From positions 124,001 to 188,000 of the forward strand of contig DKFM01000003.1 in assembly GCA_002452815.1 (NCBI GenBank): a DNA stretch of 64,000 nt. Direction: 5' to 3'. Positions 51,043 to 58,962 of the stretch are shown here, piece by piece. The position numbers and the translations under genes are program-made. Under the pieces are notes generated by a model that did not search any database, was not told the DNA's origin, and saw only the letters and a list, made by a program, of their open reading frames with translations. How positions within the stretch are numbered: position 1 is the first letter of the stretch; each line of letters opens with the position of its first letter. The DNA comes from Rhodobacteraceae bacterium UBA6796. GTDB lineage: Bacteria; Pseudomonadota; Alphaproteobacteria; Rhodobacterales; Rhodobacteraceae.

Positions 51043-52755
51043 GTGCCGCTTCGCCTCACGACCGTCCGCCCCGCCTTGCTGGCCGTTTTGCTGGGGACTG
51101 CGCTGGCCGCACCCGCAGCGGCGGATCTGGCGGGCCCCTATCTGGCGGCGCGCATCGCGTCCGGGCTGAACGACTATACGGCGGCTGCGGGCTATTATGC
51201 GCGGCTGTTGCAGTCGGACCCCGACAATCTGGGCGTGCAGGAATCCGCGTTGATTGCGGATCTGGCGCAGGCCGATTTTGAAACGGCGGTGGCATTGGCG
51301 GCGAAGATGGGGGCGCCTGCGGGTGGCAGCCAGGTCGCGGCGTTGACGCTGGTTGCGGATGCCGCGCAGCGCGAGGATTTTGCCTCTGTCGTCAAGCTGC
51401 TGGACGACGGGGCAGAGCCGGGCCCGCTGGTCGCGGGTCTGGCGCGCGCCTGGGCGCTGGCCGGGCTTGGCCAGATGTCCGAGGCCACGCGCGCCTTTGA
51501 CGAGATGGCGAAGGAACCGGGCGTGGCGGCCTTTGCGGCCTATCACAAGGCGCTCGCGCTGGCCTCGGTCGGTGATTACGAGGGCGCGGATCAGATCTTT
51601 TCGGGGGCAACCGGACAGGTTTTGCGGGCATCGCGTCGCGGCGTTCTGGCCCATGCACAGATCTTGTCGCAGCTGGAACGCGATGTCGACGCCGTGGCGC
51701 TGATCGACGCGGTGTTCGGTGCCGATCTCGACCCCGAACTGAGCGCCCTGCGGGCGCGGCTGGAGGCGGGAGAGGCCCTGCCTTTCTCGTTGATCGGCGG
51801 TGCGCGCGACGGCATTGCCGAGGTCTATTTCACGCTGGCCTCGGCGCTGTCGAACGATGCCCCCGACACGTTCACGCTGATCCACGCGCGTCTGGCGCAT
51901 TACCTGCGCCCCGATCATGCCGATGCCATCCTTCTGACCGCTGCGATCTTCGAGAAGCAGGAGCAGTACGATCTGGCCATCGAAACCTATACGCTGATCG
52001 CCCCCGACAGCCCGGTTTTCACCGCTGCCGCCTTGGGGCGCGCCGAGGCGATGGTGCAGGCGGGCCGGACCGAAGCCGCGATCGAGGCGCTGGAGCAGAT
52101 CACCCGCGCCGCCCCGGATCAGCAGGGCGGCTGGGTTGCCTTGGGCGATACCCTGCGTCGGGAAAACCGTTTCAAGGAAGCCGCCGCCGCCTATGACAAG
52201 GCGATCGCACTGGCAGGCACGCCGCAGCCGCGCGACTGGTTCGTATGGTATGCCCGCGCGATTGCGCAGGAACGCTCTGACCAGTGGGACAAGGCCGAGC
52301 CCGGGTTCCGCAAGGCGCTCGAACTCAGCCCCGATCAGCCTGCGGTGCTGAATTATCTTGGCTATTCCTATGTCGAGAAGGGCGCCAATCTGGACGAGGC
52401 GCTGGACATGATCCAGCGTGCCGTTCTTGCGCGTCCCGATTCCGGCTATATCGTCGACAGTCTGGGTTGGGCGCTCTATCGGCTTGGCCGCTATGAAGAG
52501 GCCGCCGTGCAGATGGAGCATGCGGTCGAGCTGGAAGCCGTGGACCCGCTGGTCAACGACCACCTGGGCGATGTCTACTGGGCCGTGGGGCGCAAGCGCG
52601 AGGCGGAATTCCAGTGGCGCCGGGCGCTGAGCTTCGGCCCCGGCGATGATCTGGATATGGAGCGGGTGCGGCGCAAGCTGGAAGTCGGGCTCGATCAGGT
52701 GCTGAAAGAGGAAGGCGCGCCGCCGCTGAAGGCCAAAGGCGATGCCGGAAATTGA
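51043..52755 (+). CDS. TPR-repeat exported protein
   Basis: A 570-residue protein with a signal peptide (LLAVLLGTALAAPAAA, cleavage near residue 25). It is made almost wholly of tetratricopeptide repeats; the clearest are at about 300-540 (YDLAIETYTLIAPDSPVFTA, AAAAYDKAIALAG, NYLGYSYVEKGANLDEALDM, GWALYRLGRYEEAAVQMEHA). A scaffold role in the periplasm is expected; partners are unknown. Its last 14 bases overlap the start of ispE, so the two are translationally linked. Confidence 0.92.
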   Translation: MPLRLTTVRPALLAVLLGTALAAPAAADLAGPYLAARIASGLNDYTAAAGYYARLLQSDPDNLGVQESALIADLAQADFETAVALAAKMGAPAGGSQVAALTLVADAAQREDFASVVKLLDDGAEPGPLVAGLARAWALAGLGQMSEATRAFDEMAKEPGVAAFAAYHKALALASVGDYEGADQIFSGATGQVLRASRRGVLAHAQILSQLERDVDAVALIDAVFGADLDPELSALRARLEAGEALPFSLIGGARDGIAEVYFTLASALSNDAPDTFTLIHARLAHYLRPDHADAILLTAAIFEKQEQYDLAIETYTLIAPDSPVFTAAALGRAEAMVQAGRTEAAIEALEQITRAAPDQQGGWVALGDTLRRENRFKEAAAAYDKAIALAGTPQPRDWFVWYARAIAQERSDQWDKAEPGFRKALELSPDQPAVLNYLGYSYVEKGANLDEALDMIQRAVLARPDSGYIVDSLGWALYRLGRYEEAAVQMEHAVELEAVDPLVNDHLGDVYWAVGRKREAEFQWRRALSFGPGDDLDMERVRRKLEVGLDQVLKEEGAPPLKAKGDAGN

Positions 52756-53620
52756 GGTTCTGGCCCCGGCCAAGATCAACCTGACGCTGCATGTCACGGG
52801 CCAGCGGGGCGACGGCTACCATCTGCTCGACAGTCTGGTGACCTTCGCGCCGGTGGGCGACCGGCTGCGGATCGCCTCGGCTGATGCGCTGTCGCTTGCC
52901 GTCGACGGCCCCGAAGCTGCCGGCGTGCCCGCGGATGCGCGCAACCTGGTGCTGAAGATGGCGGCCCTGTTGCCGGCAGGGCGCGGTGCGGCGCTGCAGC
53001 TGACCAAGACCCTGCCTGCAGCCTCGGGGATCGGCGGCGGATCGTCCGATGCTGCGGCGGCGCTGCGCGGGCTGGCCGCCTTCTGGCACCTCGGCCCCGG
53101 CGATCTGCCGGCCGCCGGACAGCTTGCCGCGCTGGGGGCCGATGTTCCGATGTGTCTGACGCCCGAGCCGTTGCGCGCGCAGGGTATCGGCGCCGATCTG
53201 TCCCCGGTTGCCCTGCCGCCCTTGCCCGCGATCCTGGTCAATCCGCGGGTCGAGGTGCCGACGCCTGCGGTGTTCAAGGCGCTGACACAGAAGGGAAATC
53301 CGCCGATGCCCCCGGCGCTGCCGCATTTTGCAGATGCCGCTGCGCTGATCGGATGGCTGGCACAGCAACGCAATGATCTGCAGGCCCCTGCCCAGGCCGT
53401 TCAGCCGCTCATCACCACTGCACTGGCTGCGTTGCAGGCTTTGCCGGCGGCGCGTCTGGCGCGGATGTCAGGCTCCGGCGCAACCTGCTTTGTGCTCTTC
53501 GCCACCCTGCCCGAGGCTGAGGCCGCGTATCGCATCCTCAGCGCCGCCCATCCCGACTGGTGGAGCGCCTGCACCTGTCTGGGCGATCAGCGTGCTGCCG
53601 CCGCCCCGCGGGCGATCTGA
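52742..53620 (+). CDS. ispE: 4-diphosphocytidyl-2-C-methyl-D-erythritol kinase
   Basis: GHMP kinase phosphorylating CDP-ME in the MEP pathway to isoprenoids. The 292-residue protein has the substrate-binding AKINLTLHVTGQRGDGYH (residues about 9-26), the GHMP ATP motif LPAASGIGGGSSDAAAAL (about 92-109) and the C-terminal MSGSGATCFVLF. Its start lies inside the TPR gene. The isoprenoid precursors feed the polyprenyl diphosphate synthase encoded just beyond its 3' end, in the opposite direction. Confidence 0.96.
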   Translation: MPEIEVLAPAKINLTLHVTGQRGDGYHLLDSLVTFAPVGDRLRIASADALSLAVDGPEAAGVPADARNLVLKMAALLPAGRGAALQLTKTLPAASGIGGGSSDAAAALRGLAAFWHLGPGDLPAAGQLAALGADVPMCLTPEPLRAQGIGADLSPVALPPLPAILVNPRVEVPTPAVFKALTQKGNPPMPPALPHFADAAALIGWLAQQRNDLQAPAQAVQPLITTALAALQALPAARLARMSGSGATCFVLFATLPEAEAAYRILSAAHPDWWSACTCLGDQRAAAAPRAI

Positions 53621-53621
53621 T

Positions 53622-53674
53622 CTTCACTTTGGCACAAATATCCTCGGGGGTCCGGGGGCAGACAGCCCCCGGCG
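53622..53674 (+). repeat. Convergent-end repeat, locus 5 (ispE terminator region)
   Basis: CTTTGGCACAAATATCCTCGG (AAATATCC at 53636-53643) then the linker GGGGTCC and hairpin GGGGGCAGACAGCCCCC. The hairpin loop differs from loci 3 and 4 but the order AAATATCC, G-run, hairpin is the same. Between ispE and the convergent polyprenyl synthase gene. Confidence 0.7.
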
Positions 53675-53690
53675 CCGGTCTCTGGCGCGC

Positions 53691-54695
53691 TCAGCGCACC
53701 CGCGCGACGACGAAATCCGCCAGATCATCCAGCATGCCGCGCAGGGGATGCGCGGGCAGGGGCGCCAGTGCAGCGCGGGCACGATCGGCCCAGGCAATTG
53801 CTTCGGCGCGCGTCGCTTCCAGCGTGCCATGCGCCCGCATCAGCGCCATTGCCTGCTCCAGATCGCCCTCGGCCTGCTGGCCCTTCTCGATCGTGCGGGT
53901 CCAGAAGGCGCGCTCTGTGGCATCGGCCCGGGCGATCGCCTTGATCACCGGCAGCGTCAGCTTGCGTTCGCGGAAGTCATCGCCAACGTTCTTGCCGATC
54001 ACCTCGGTCGCGCCGCCATAATCCAGCAGGTCATCGACCATCTGGAACGCAATCCCCAACGCATCGCCATAGTCGAACAGCGCGCGCACCTGATCCTCGG
54101 GTGCCCCTGCGATCACGCCGCCCACTTCGGTTGCGGCGGAAAACAGCGCGGCGGTCTTGCCGCGGATCACCTTGAGATAGATCTCTTCGGTGGTGCCCAG
54201 ATCCTGCGCCGCAGTCAGTTGCAGCACCTCGCCCTCGGCAATCACCGCCGAGGCATTGGCCAGGATATTCAGCACCCGCATGTTGTCGGTTTCGGTCATC
54301 AGCTGGAAGCTGCGGGCAAACAGATAATCGCCCACCAGCACGCTGGATTTGTTGTCCCACAGCAGGTTTGCCGTGGGGCGCCCGCGGCGCTGCTTGCTTT
54401 CATCGACCACGTCATCATGCAGCAACGTCGCCGTGTGGATGAATTCGACCGTGGCGGCCAGATGCACATGATAGGGGCCGTCGTAGCCCAGCAGGCGGGC
54501 CGCGGCCAGCGTCAGCATCGGGCGCAGGCGTTTGCCGCCCGCTTCGACCAGATGCGCGGTGACTTCGGGAATGCGCGGCGCATGTTCCGAGGCCATCCGG
54601 TCCCGGATCAATGCGTTCACGGCATCCATGTCGGTGGCCAGCGCTGCGGCCAGACGGTCGTGCGGTTTTGCGGCCTTGTCGTCGAGGCTCATCAT
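53691..54695 (-). CDS. Long-chain polyprenyl diphosphate synthase
   Basis: Trans-prenyltransferase making the all-trans side chain of ubiquinone. The 334-residue protein has the first Asp-rich motif LLHDDVVDESKQRRGRPTAN (DDxxD, about residues 93-97) and the second FQMVDDLLDYGG (about 220-224). The residues before the first motif are small, as in long-chain (octaprenyl/decaprenyl) synthases. The exact chain length cannot be read from the sequence. It is convergent with ispE. Confidence 0.93.
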   Translation of the reverse strand: MMSLDDKAAKPHDRLAAALATDMDAVNALIRDRMASEHAPRIPEVTAHLVEAGGKRLRPMLTLAAARLLGYDGPYHVHLAATVEFIHTATLLHDDVVDESKQRRGRPTANLLWDNKSSVLVGDYLFARSFQLMTETDNMRVLNILANASAVIAEGEVLQLTAAQDLGTTEEIYLKVIRGKTAALFSAATEVGGVIAGAPEDQVRALFDYGDALGIAFQMVDDLLDYGGATEVIGKNVGDDFRERKLTLPVIKAIARADATERAFWTRTIEKGQQAEGDLEQAMALMRAHGTLEATRAEAIAWADRARAALAPLPAHPLRGMLDDLADFVVARVR

Positions 54696-54754
54696 TCTTC
54701 CTTCCCGATCCCCTCATCTCGACAGAGCGTCAGCTTGCCCCTAAGTGAAGGATT

Positions 54755-54967
54755 ATGAAAGAGCTTCTGCGCACCACCGACCCGGTCAAAATGGCCTTCG
54801 CAACCGCCCTTCTTGCGGGCGAGGGTATAACGGCCTTTCAGATGGACGTCCACATGAGCGTGCTGGAAGGCAGCATCGGCATATTGCCGCGCCGCCTGAT
54901 GGTGCATCCGCGCGACATGTTCATGGCGCAGGCGATTCTGGCTGACAATGAAATCGGGTCCGACTAA
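54755..54967 (+). CDS. DUF2007-like small protein
   Basis: A 70-residue cytoplasmic protein (MKELLRTTDPVKMAFATALL, then MDVHMSVLEGSIGILPRRLM) with the DUF2007 pattern of a putative signal-transducing or ligand-binding fold. It overlaps the methyltransferase start by one base (TAATG). No function is known. It diverges from the polyprenyl synthase gene. Confidence 0.85.
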   Translation: MKELLRTTDPVKMAFATALLAGEGITAFQMDVHMSVLEGSIGILPRRLMVHPRDMFMAQAILADNEIGSD

Positions 54968-55740
54968 TGTTCGGGCCCGGGGATCTGACGCTGGACAAGT
55001 TTCTGGACGGGCGGCTGATGGTGGCACAGCCGCGGCATGGCTATCGTGCGGCGATGGACCCGGTTTTGCTGGCTGCGGCCTGCCCCGCACGGCCGGGCGA
55101 AAGCGTGCTTGAGCTGGGCTGTGGCGCGGGGGTTGCCAGCCTGTGTCTGGGCTGGCGCGTGCCGGATCTGGCGCTGACGGGGCTGGAATTGCAGCCCGCC
55201 TATGCGCAACTGGCGCGCGACAACGCGGCGCGCAACGGGATCGCGTTGCAGGTGGTCGAGGGCGATCTGGCGCAGATGCCCGCGGGGCTGCGGGCACAGA
55301 GTTTTGATCATGTCATTGCCAACCCCCCCTATTTCGCGGCGGGCGGCGGCACGGCGGCCACCGATCCCGGACGGGAAGTCGCGCAGCGCGAGGCCACGCC
55401 GCTGGCGCTTTGGGTGCAGCAGGGGCTGCGGCGGCTGCGGCCCGGCGGTTGGATCACGCTGATCCAGAATGCCGATCGGCTGCCGGATTTGCTGGCCGGG
55501 CTGGCGCAGGGCGGCGACAAGGCGGGCGGCAGCATTTCCGTCCTGCCGATCGCGCCGCGTGCCGGGCGCGCGGCGGGCCGGGTGCTGGTACAGGCGCGCA
55601 AAGGGGGGCGCGGGCCGTTCAGATTGCTGGCGCCGCTTGTGCTGCATTCTGCCCCGGATCATGCTGCGGATGCCGAAAATCTGACGGATATTGCGCAAAA
55701 CGTGCTGCGCTGCGGCGGAAACTTGCGCATATCAAATTAA
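54967..55740 (+). CDS. SAM-dependent N6-adenine methyltransferase (TrmN6-like)
   Basis: A 257-residue class I methyltransferase related to TrmN6, which methylates A37 of tRNA1Val. SAM-binding motif I is VLELGCGAGVASLCLGWR (about residues 44-61) and motif IV is VIANPPYFA (NPPY, typical of N6-adenine or N5-glutamine methyltransferases). A tRNA substrate is likely from family membership but not proven. Translationally linked to the DUF2007 gene upstream. Confidence 0.9.
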   Translation: MFGPGDLTLDKFLDGRLMVAQPRHGYRAAMDPVLLAAACPARPGESVLELGCGAGVASLCLGWRVPDLALTGLELQPAYAQLARDNAARNGIALQVVEGDLAQMPAGLRAQSFDHVIANPPYFAAGGGTAATDPGREVAQREATPLALWVQQGLRRLRPGGWITLIQNADRLPDLLAGLAQGGDKAGGSISVLPIAPRAGRAAGRVLVQARKGGRGPFRLLAPLVLHSAPDHAADAENLTDIAQNVLRCGGNLRISN

Positions 55741-55859
55741 ATGTTTCGCAATATTTCGCGCGCAGATCTGAAATTGTGCCTCTGGTTTGCGACAAACCCG
55801 TGACACGACTCAAAAACTGTGCTGCAATCAACTTATTCGAAACAGGAGAGGAGACTGCC

Positions 55860-56027
55860 ATGTCGCTGAGTTCGCATATCACCGAACTTCGCAAGAAACA
55901 TGAGGCATTGTCGGTCGAGGTCGAAAAGGCGACCCGTAGCCCCGGCTTTAGCGATCTTCAGATCTCGAGTCTGAAGAAGCAGAAACTCCGCATCAAGGAA
56001 GAAATCAGCCGTCTGCAACAGGCCTGA
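55860..56027 (+). CDS. DUF465 (YdcH) family small protein
   Basis: A 55-residue helical protein (MSLSSHITELRKKHEALSVE then EKATRSPGFSDLQISSLKKQ) of the YdcH/DUF465 family. It is strongly charged and predicted as a helical hairpin or coiled coil. A strong AGGAGAGGAG ribosome-binding site precedes the ATG and a long 119-bp leader separates it from the methyltransferase gene, so it probably has its own promoter and high expression. Function unknown. Confidence 0.92.
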   Translation: MSLSSHITELRKKHEALSVEVEKATRSPGFSDLQISSLKKQKLRIKEEISRLQQA

Positions 56028-56064
56028 ATCGCCATTTTTCGCCCTGCCTGAAGGCAGCCGTTCA

Positions 56065-56943
56065 TTAGCGCGATCTGCTTGCCATGGCGGCAAGAAAGGC
56101 CCCGGCAGCAATCATCGCGGCCGCCAGCGCCAGTTTCAGGCTGGCGGTCGCGACGCCCGCTCCGACCAGAGCCAGGGTCGAGAGCAACGGCGCGGCATAA
56201 GACGCCGTGCCCAGCATCTGGATATCACCGCGTTTGACGCCAATATCCCAAGTGTAGAAGGCGAGCCCGACCGGCCCCATTCCCAAAGCCAGAACCGACA
56301 GCCAGCCCAAGGTGTCTTGCGGCCAGATCGTCGGCTCCAGCGCGACATGGGCGATGGCCGACAGCAGCGCGGTGGCCAGGCAATAAACCGCGACCGCCGC
56401 CGTGGGCACCGTGCCCAGCCGCCGTGAAATCAGCGAATAGCCCGACCAGGTTAGCGCGCACAGAAACGCCAGCCCATAGCCGGGCAGGGCCTCGGCCCGG
56501 GCGTTCAGCCCGCTGCCCGCAACGATCAGCGCGGCCCCGCCAAAGGCCAGCAGCGCGCCCAGAATGTGCAGCGGGCGCAGATGTTCGCCCGGCAAGAGCC
56601 CGGAAAACAGCACGATCAGCAGCGGCCAGAGATAGGCGATCAATCCGGCTTCGGCCGGAGGGGCCAGCCGCAGGGCCGAGAAATACAGCAGGTGATAGCC
56701 GAAAAGCCCTGCCGTGCCAAAGGCATAGACTTTCCACGACACAGCGCGCAGCGCGCCGATCTCGCCCGTGCGCAGGACCCAGATCACACCGATCGTGCCG
56801 CCGATCGCAAAGCATAGCGCATTGAGCAAGAGCGGCGGCACAGGGGCCGAGCCCACCGTGAACAGCGCCAGCAGCGACCAGAGCGCGACGGCGGAAAAGC
56901 CGATCAGTGTTGCGCGCAGCCTACCATTCGGTTCTGAAGTCAC
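56065..56943 (-). CDS. EamA/DMT family permease
   Basis: A 292-residue transporter with about ten helices and two EamA repeats (SAVALWSLLALFTVG, AEAGLIAYLWPLLIVLFSGL). The start is taken as GTG 56943, which overlaps the 3' end of the LysR gene by 23 bp. No ATG is available nearby in frame. The overlap suggests co-translation and makes it the most likely regulatory target of that LysR protein. Substrate unknown; YdcZ/aromatic amino acid exporters are relatives. Confidence 0.85.
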   Translation of the reverse strand: MTSEPNGRLRATLIGFSAVALWSLLALFTVGSAPVPPLLLNALCFAIGGTIGVIWVLRTGEIGALRAVSWKVYAFGTAGLFGYHLLYFSALRLAPPAEAGLIAYLWPLLIVLFSGLLPGEHLRPLHILGALLAFGGAALIVAGSGLNARAEALPGYGLAFLCALTWSGYSLISRRLGTVPTAAVAVYCLATALLSAIAHVALEPTIWPQDTLGWLSVLALGMGPVGLAFYTWDIGVKRGDIQMLGTASYAAPLLSTLALVGAGVATASLKLALAAAMIAAGAFLAAMASRSR

Positions 56944-57850
56944 GCCCGGCCTCCTGTTCGGCCAGCGGTGCGGCCTCGTCTTGCAACCAATCCAGAAATG
57001 CGCGCACGGGCGGGCGGGTTTCCGCCCCCGGCGCGCACAGAAATCTGTAGCTTTCCCGTGGCATGAGCGAAAGCGCAAAAGGCGCCACCAGCCGCCCGCT
57101 GCGCAGCGCGTCCTGGGCCAGCGTATAACGCCCCAAAACCACGCCAGCGCCGCTTATCGCCGCATCAAGCGCATGATCGGCCTGTGAAAACTGCACCCCG
57201 GCGGCGGGTGGGGGCGGCAGTCCGGCGGTGCGAAACCACGCTGCCCAATCTACGGGGGGATGCATGAACGCGGTTTCATCATGATGCAGCAGCGGCGCCT
57301 GCAGCAGGCTTTCCGGCGTCGGATAGGCGGTGGCGAGGTCGGGCGCCATCATCGGGGTCAGCCATTCGCGCAGCAAGACCCCGCTGAAAAAGCCTTCCGC
57401 GCGATCCGGGCCGAAGCGCAACGCAACGTCGACATCGTCATGGCGCAAATCCAGCAATCGCAGCGTCGCGGTGAAGCGCAGCTCGATGTCCGGGTGGGCG
57501 CGGGCAAAGTTGAACAACCGCGGCGCCAGCCATTTCGAGGTGAAGGCCGGGCCCGCGGTGATGCTGACGGCGCGATCCTGTGCCTGCCGCTGCGCCGCCC
57601 GCCAGGCGCTGCGCAGGCTGTCGATTCCGTCGCGCACCCCGGGCAGCAGGCGCCGGCCTGCCTCGCTGAGGCTGACGGTCCGGTGCGCGCGGATGAAAAC
57701 CTGCTCTCCCAAGGCCTGTTCCAGTTGCCGGATCTGAAAGGACAATGCGGCAGGAGTGACGTTCAGTTCCGCCGTCGCCTGCTGGAAGGACAGGTGGCGG
57801 GCGGCGGCCTCGAAGGCGCGCAGGGCGGTCAGGGGCAGGTGATCGGCCAT
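56921..57850 (-). CDS. LysR-type regulator (GcvA-like)
   Basis: A 309-residue LTTR starting at ATG 57850 (MADHLPLTALRAFEAAARHL), the typical GcvA-family N-terminus. The HTH is FQQATAELNVTPAALSFQIR. The effector domain follows from about residue 95 (AVSITAGPAFTSKWLAPRL). An upstream frame could add 51 residues, but these have no LTTR character. A perfect palindrome lies 21 bp before its start. Downstream it overlaps the EamA gene. Confidence 0.92.
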   Translation of the reverse strand: MADHLPLTALRAFEAAARHLSFQQATAELNVTPAALSFQIRQLEQALGEQVFIRAHRTVSLSEAGRRLLPGVRDGIDSLRSAWRAAQRQAQDRAVSITAGPAFTSKWLAPRLFNFARAHPDIELRFTATLRLLDLRHDDVDVALRFGPDRAEGFFSGVLLREWLTPMMAPDLATAYPTPESLLQAPLLHHDETAFMHPPVDWAAWFRTAGLPPPPAAGVQFSQADHALDAAISGAGVVLGRYTLAQDALRSGRLVAPFALSLMPRESYRFLCAPGAETRPPVRAFLDWLQDEAAPLAEQEAGRDFRTEW

Positions 57851-57870
57851 ATATTCGGACAAGAATTTCT

Positions 57871-57885
57871 TTTCGTTCCTCGAAA
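57871..57885. promoter_or_regulatory. Probable LysR operator, TTTCG-N5-CGAAA
   Basis: Perfect 5-bp inverted repeat with a 5-nt spacer (TTTCGTTCCTCGAAA), containing T-N11-A. It lies between the LysR start (57850) and the divergent small ORF at 57958, in an unusually A+T-rich stretch. Autoregulation is the natural reading. Confidence 0.55.
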
Positions 57886-57957
57886 GATTACGCGTTTGTT
57901 GCACAAATGGATAGCTGCGATCCTTGATGGGAAAGAAATTCAAAAGACAGGTGTGCC

Positions 57958-58125
57958 ATGCTGCAAATCCCCACCTCGGCCCGTCAGGAACAGGCTTTCG
58001 CACGGGCGCATGCCCTGCGGCGCGCGGCTTTCGCCCGGCTCTGGCGTCAACTGATGCACCCGCTCCGCTGGCGCGGGCATAAAAAAAGGGCCGCCCCCCT
58101 GCGGGAACGGCCCGGATGCTGTTAG
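57958..58125 (+). CDS. Candidate 55-aa Arg-rich small protein
   Basis: Reads MLQIPTSARQEQAFARAHAL, then an Arg/Ala-rich helix (RRAAFARLWRQL) and a basic tail. It resembles short Arg-rich helical proteins that are frequent in Rhodobacterales next to regulators. It is divergent from the LysR gene and shares its operator region. The weak ACAGG ribosome-binding site and the overlap of its last 15 codons with the phaB terminator on the other strand lower confidence. Confidence 0.4.
   Translation: MLQIPTSARQEQAFARAHALRRAAFARLWRQLMHPLRWRGHKKRAAPLRERPGCC
58081..58113 (-). terminator. Rho-independent terminator of phaB
   Basis: On the minus strand, stem GGGCCG/CGGCCC (58113-58108 with 58093-58088), then seven U residues (58087-58081). 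It lies 20 bp after the phaB stop codon. Confidence 0.85.
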
Positions 58126-58132
58126 GCGCCGA

Positions 58133-58855
58133 TCAGGTCAGATACTGGCCGCCGTTCGCGGTGATGGTCGAGCCGGTGATGAAGCTCGCCGCGTCCGAGG
58201 CCAGGAAGACGACGCAGCGTGCGATGTCTTCGGGCTCGCCCAGGCGGCCGACCGGGATCGTGGCGATGATCGATTCGCGCACCTTTTCCGGCACCGCCAT
58301 GACCATTTCCGTGGCGATGTAGCCCGGGCAGATCACGTTCACGGTGATGCCCGCGCGCGCGCCTTCCTGCGCCAGCGCCTTGGTGAAGCCGATGTCGCCC
58401 GCTTTCGCCGCCGAGTAGTTGGCCTGACCGAACTGGCCCTTCTGCCCGTTGATCGACGAGATGTTGATGATGCGGCCGAATTTGCGTTCGCGCATGCCGG
58501 GCCACAGCGGGTGGGTCATGTTGAACACGCCCGACAGGTTGGTGTCCATGACCTGCTGCCACTGCTCGCGGGTCATCTTGTGGAACGGGGCGTCGCGGGT
58601 GATGCCGGCGTTGTTGACCAGCACGTCGACCGGGCCCAGCTCGGCCTCAACCTGCGCGATGCCGGCGGCGCAGGCGTCGTAATCGGCAACCGACCATTTG
58701 AAGGTCTTGATGCCGGTTTCGGCGGTGAATTTTGCTGCCGCTTCATCATTGCCAGCGTAGTTCGCGGCCACGGTGTAACCCGCATCTTTCAGGGCCATCG
58801 AAATGGCGGCGCCAATACCGCGGGTGCCGCCGGTGACGAGTGCAATTCTGGACAT
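58133..58855 (-). CDS. phaB: Acetoacetyl-CoA reductase
   Basis: NADPH-dependent SDR reducing acetoacetyl-CoA to (R)-3-hydroxybutyryl-CoA for polyhydroxybutyrate. The 240-residue protein has the TGGTRGIGAAIS cofactor loop, NNAG (about residue 88), the catalytic Ser in INISSINGQKGQFGQANYSAAK and YSAAK, and the C-terminal FLASDAASFITG. The N-I-S-S-I-N-G-Q motif is diagnostic of PhaB rather than FabG. It is 107 bp downstream of phaA. Confidence 0.96.
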   Translation of the reverse strand: MSRIALVTGGTRGIGAAISMALKDAGYTVAANYAGNDEAAAKFTAETGIKTFKWSVADYDACAAGIAQVEAELGPVDVLVNNAGITRDAPFHKMTREQWQQVMDTNLSGVFNMTHPLWPGMRERKFGRIINISSINGQKGQFGQANYSAAKAGDIGFTKALAQEGARAGITVNVICPGYIATEMVMAVPEKVRESIIATIPVGRLGEPEDIARCVVFLASDAASFITGSTITANGGQYLT

Positions 58856-58906
58856 GATTCCTCCTCTGGATCGGATGTCTTTGAAATCCTGTTACCGAAA
58901 AGAACC

Positions 58907-58939
58907 GGGGCGAGCAACATTGTTGCGCGCCCCTTTTTT
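58907..58939 (+). terminator. Strong hairpin between phaA and phaB
   Basis: Stem GGGGCG (58907-58912) with CGCCCC (58928-58933), extended by GCAAC/GTTGC inside, followed on the plus strand by six T residues. On the minus strand, where phaA and phaB are transcribed, it is preceded by A6 and followed by GGTTCTTTT, so it would act as a partial terminator or as a processing/stabilising stem. Confidence 0.6.
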
Positions 58940-58962
58940 GCTTTTGCAGAAAAAAGCGCGCG

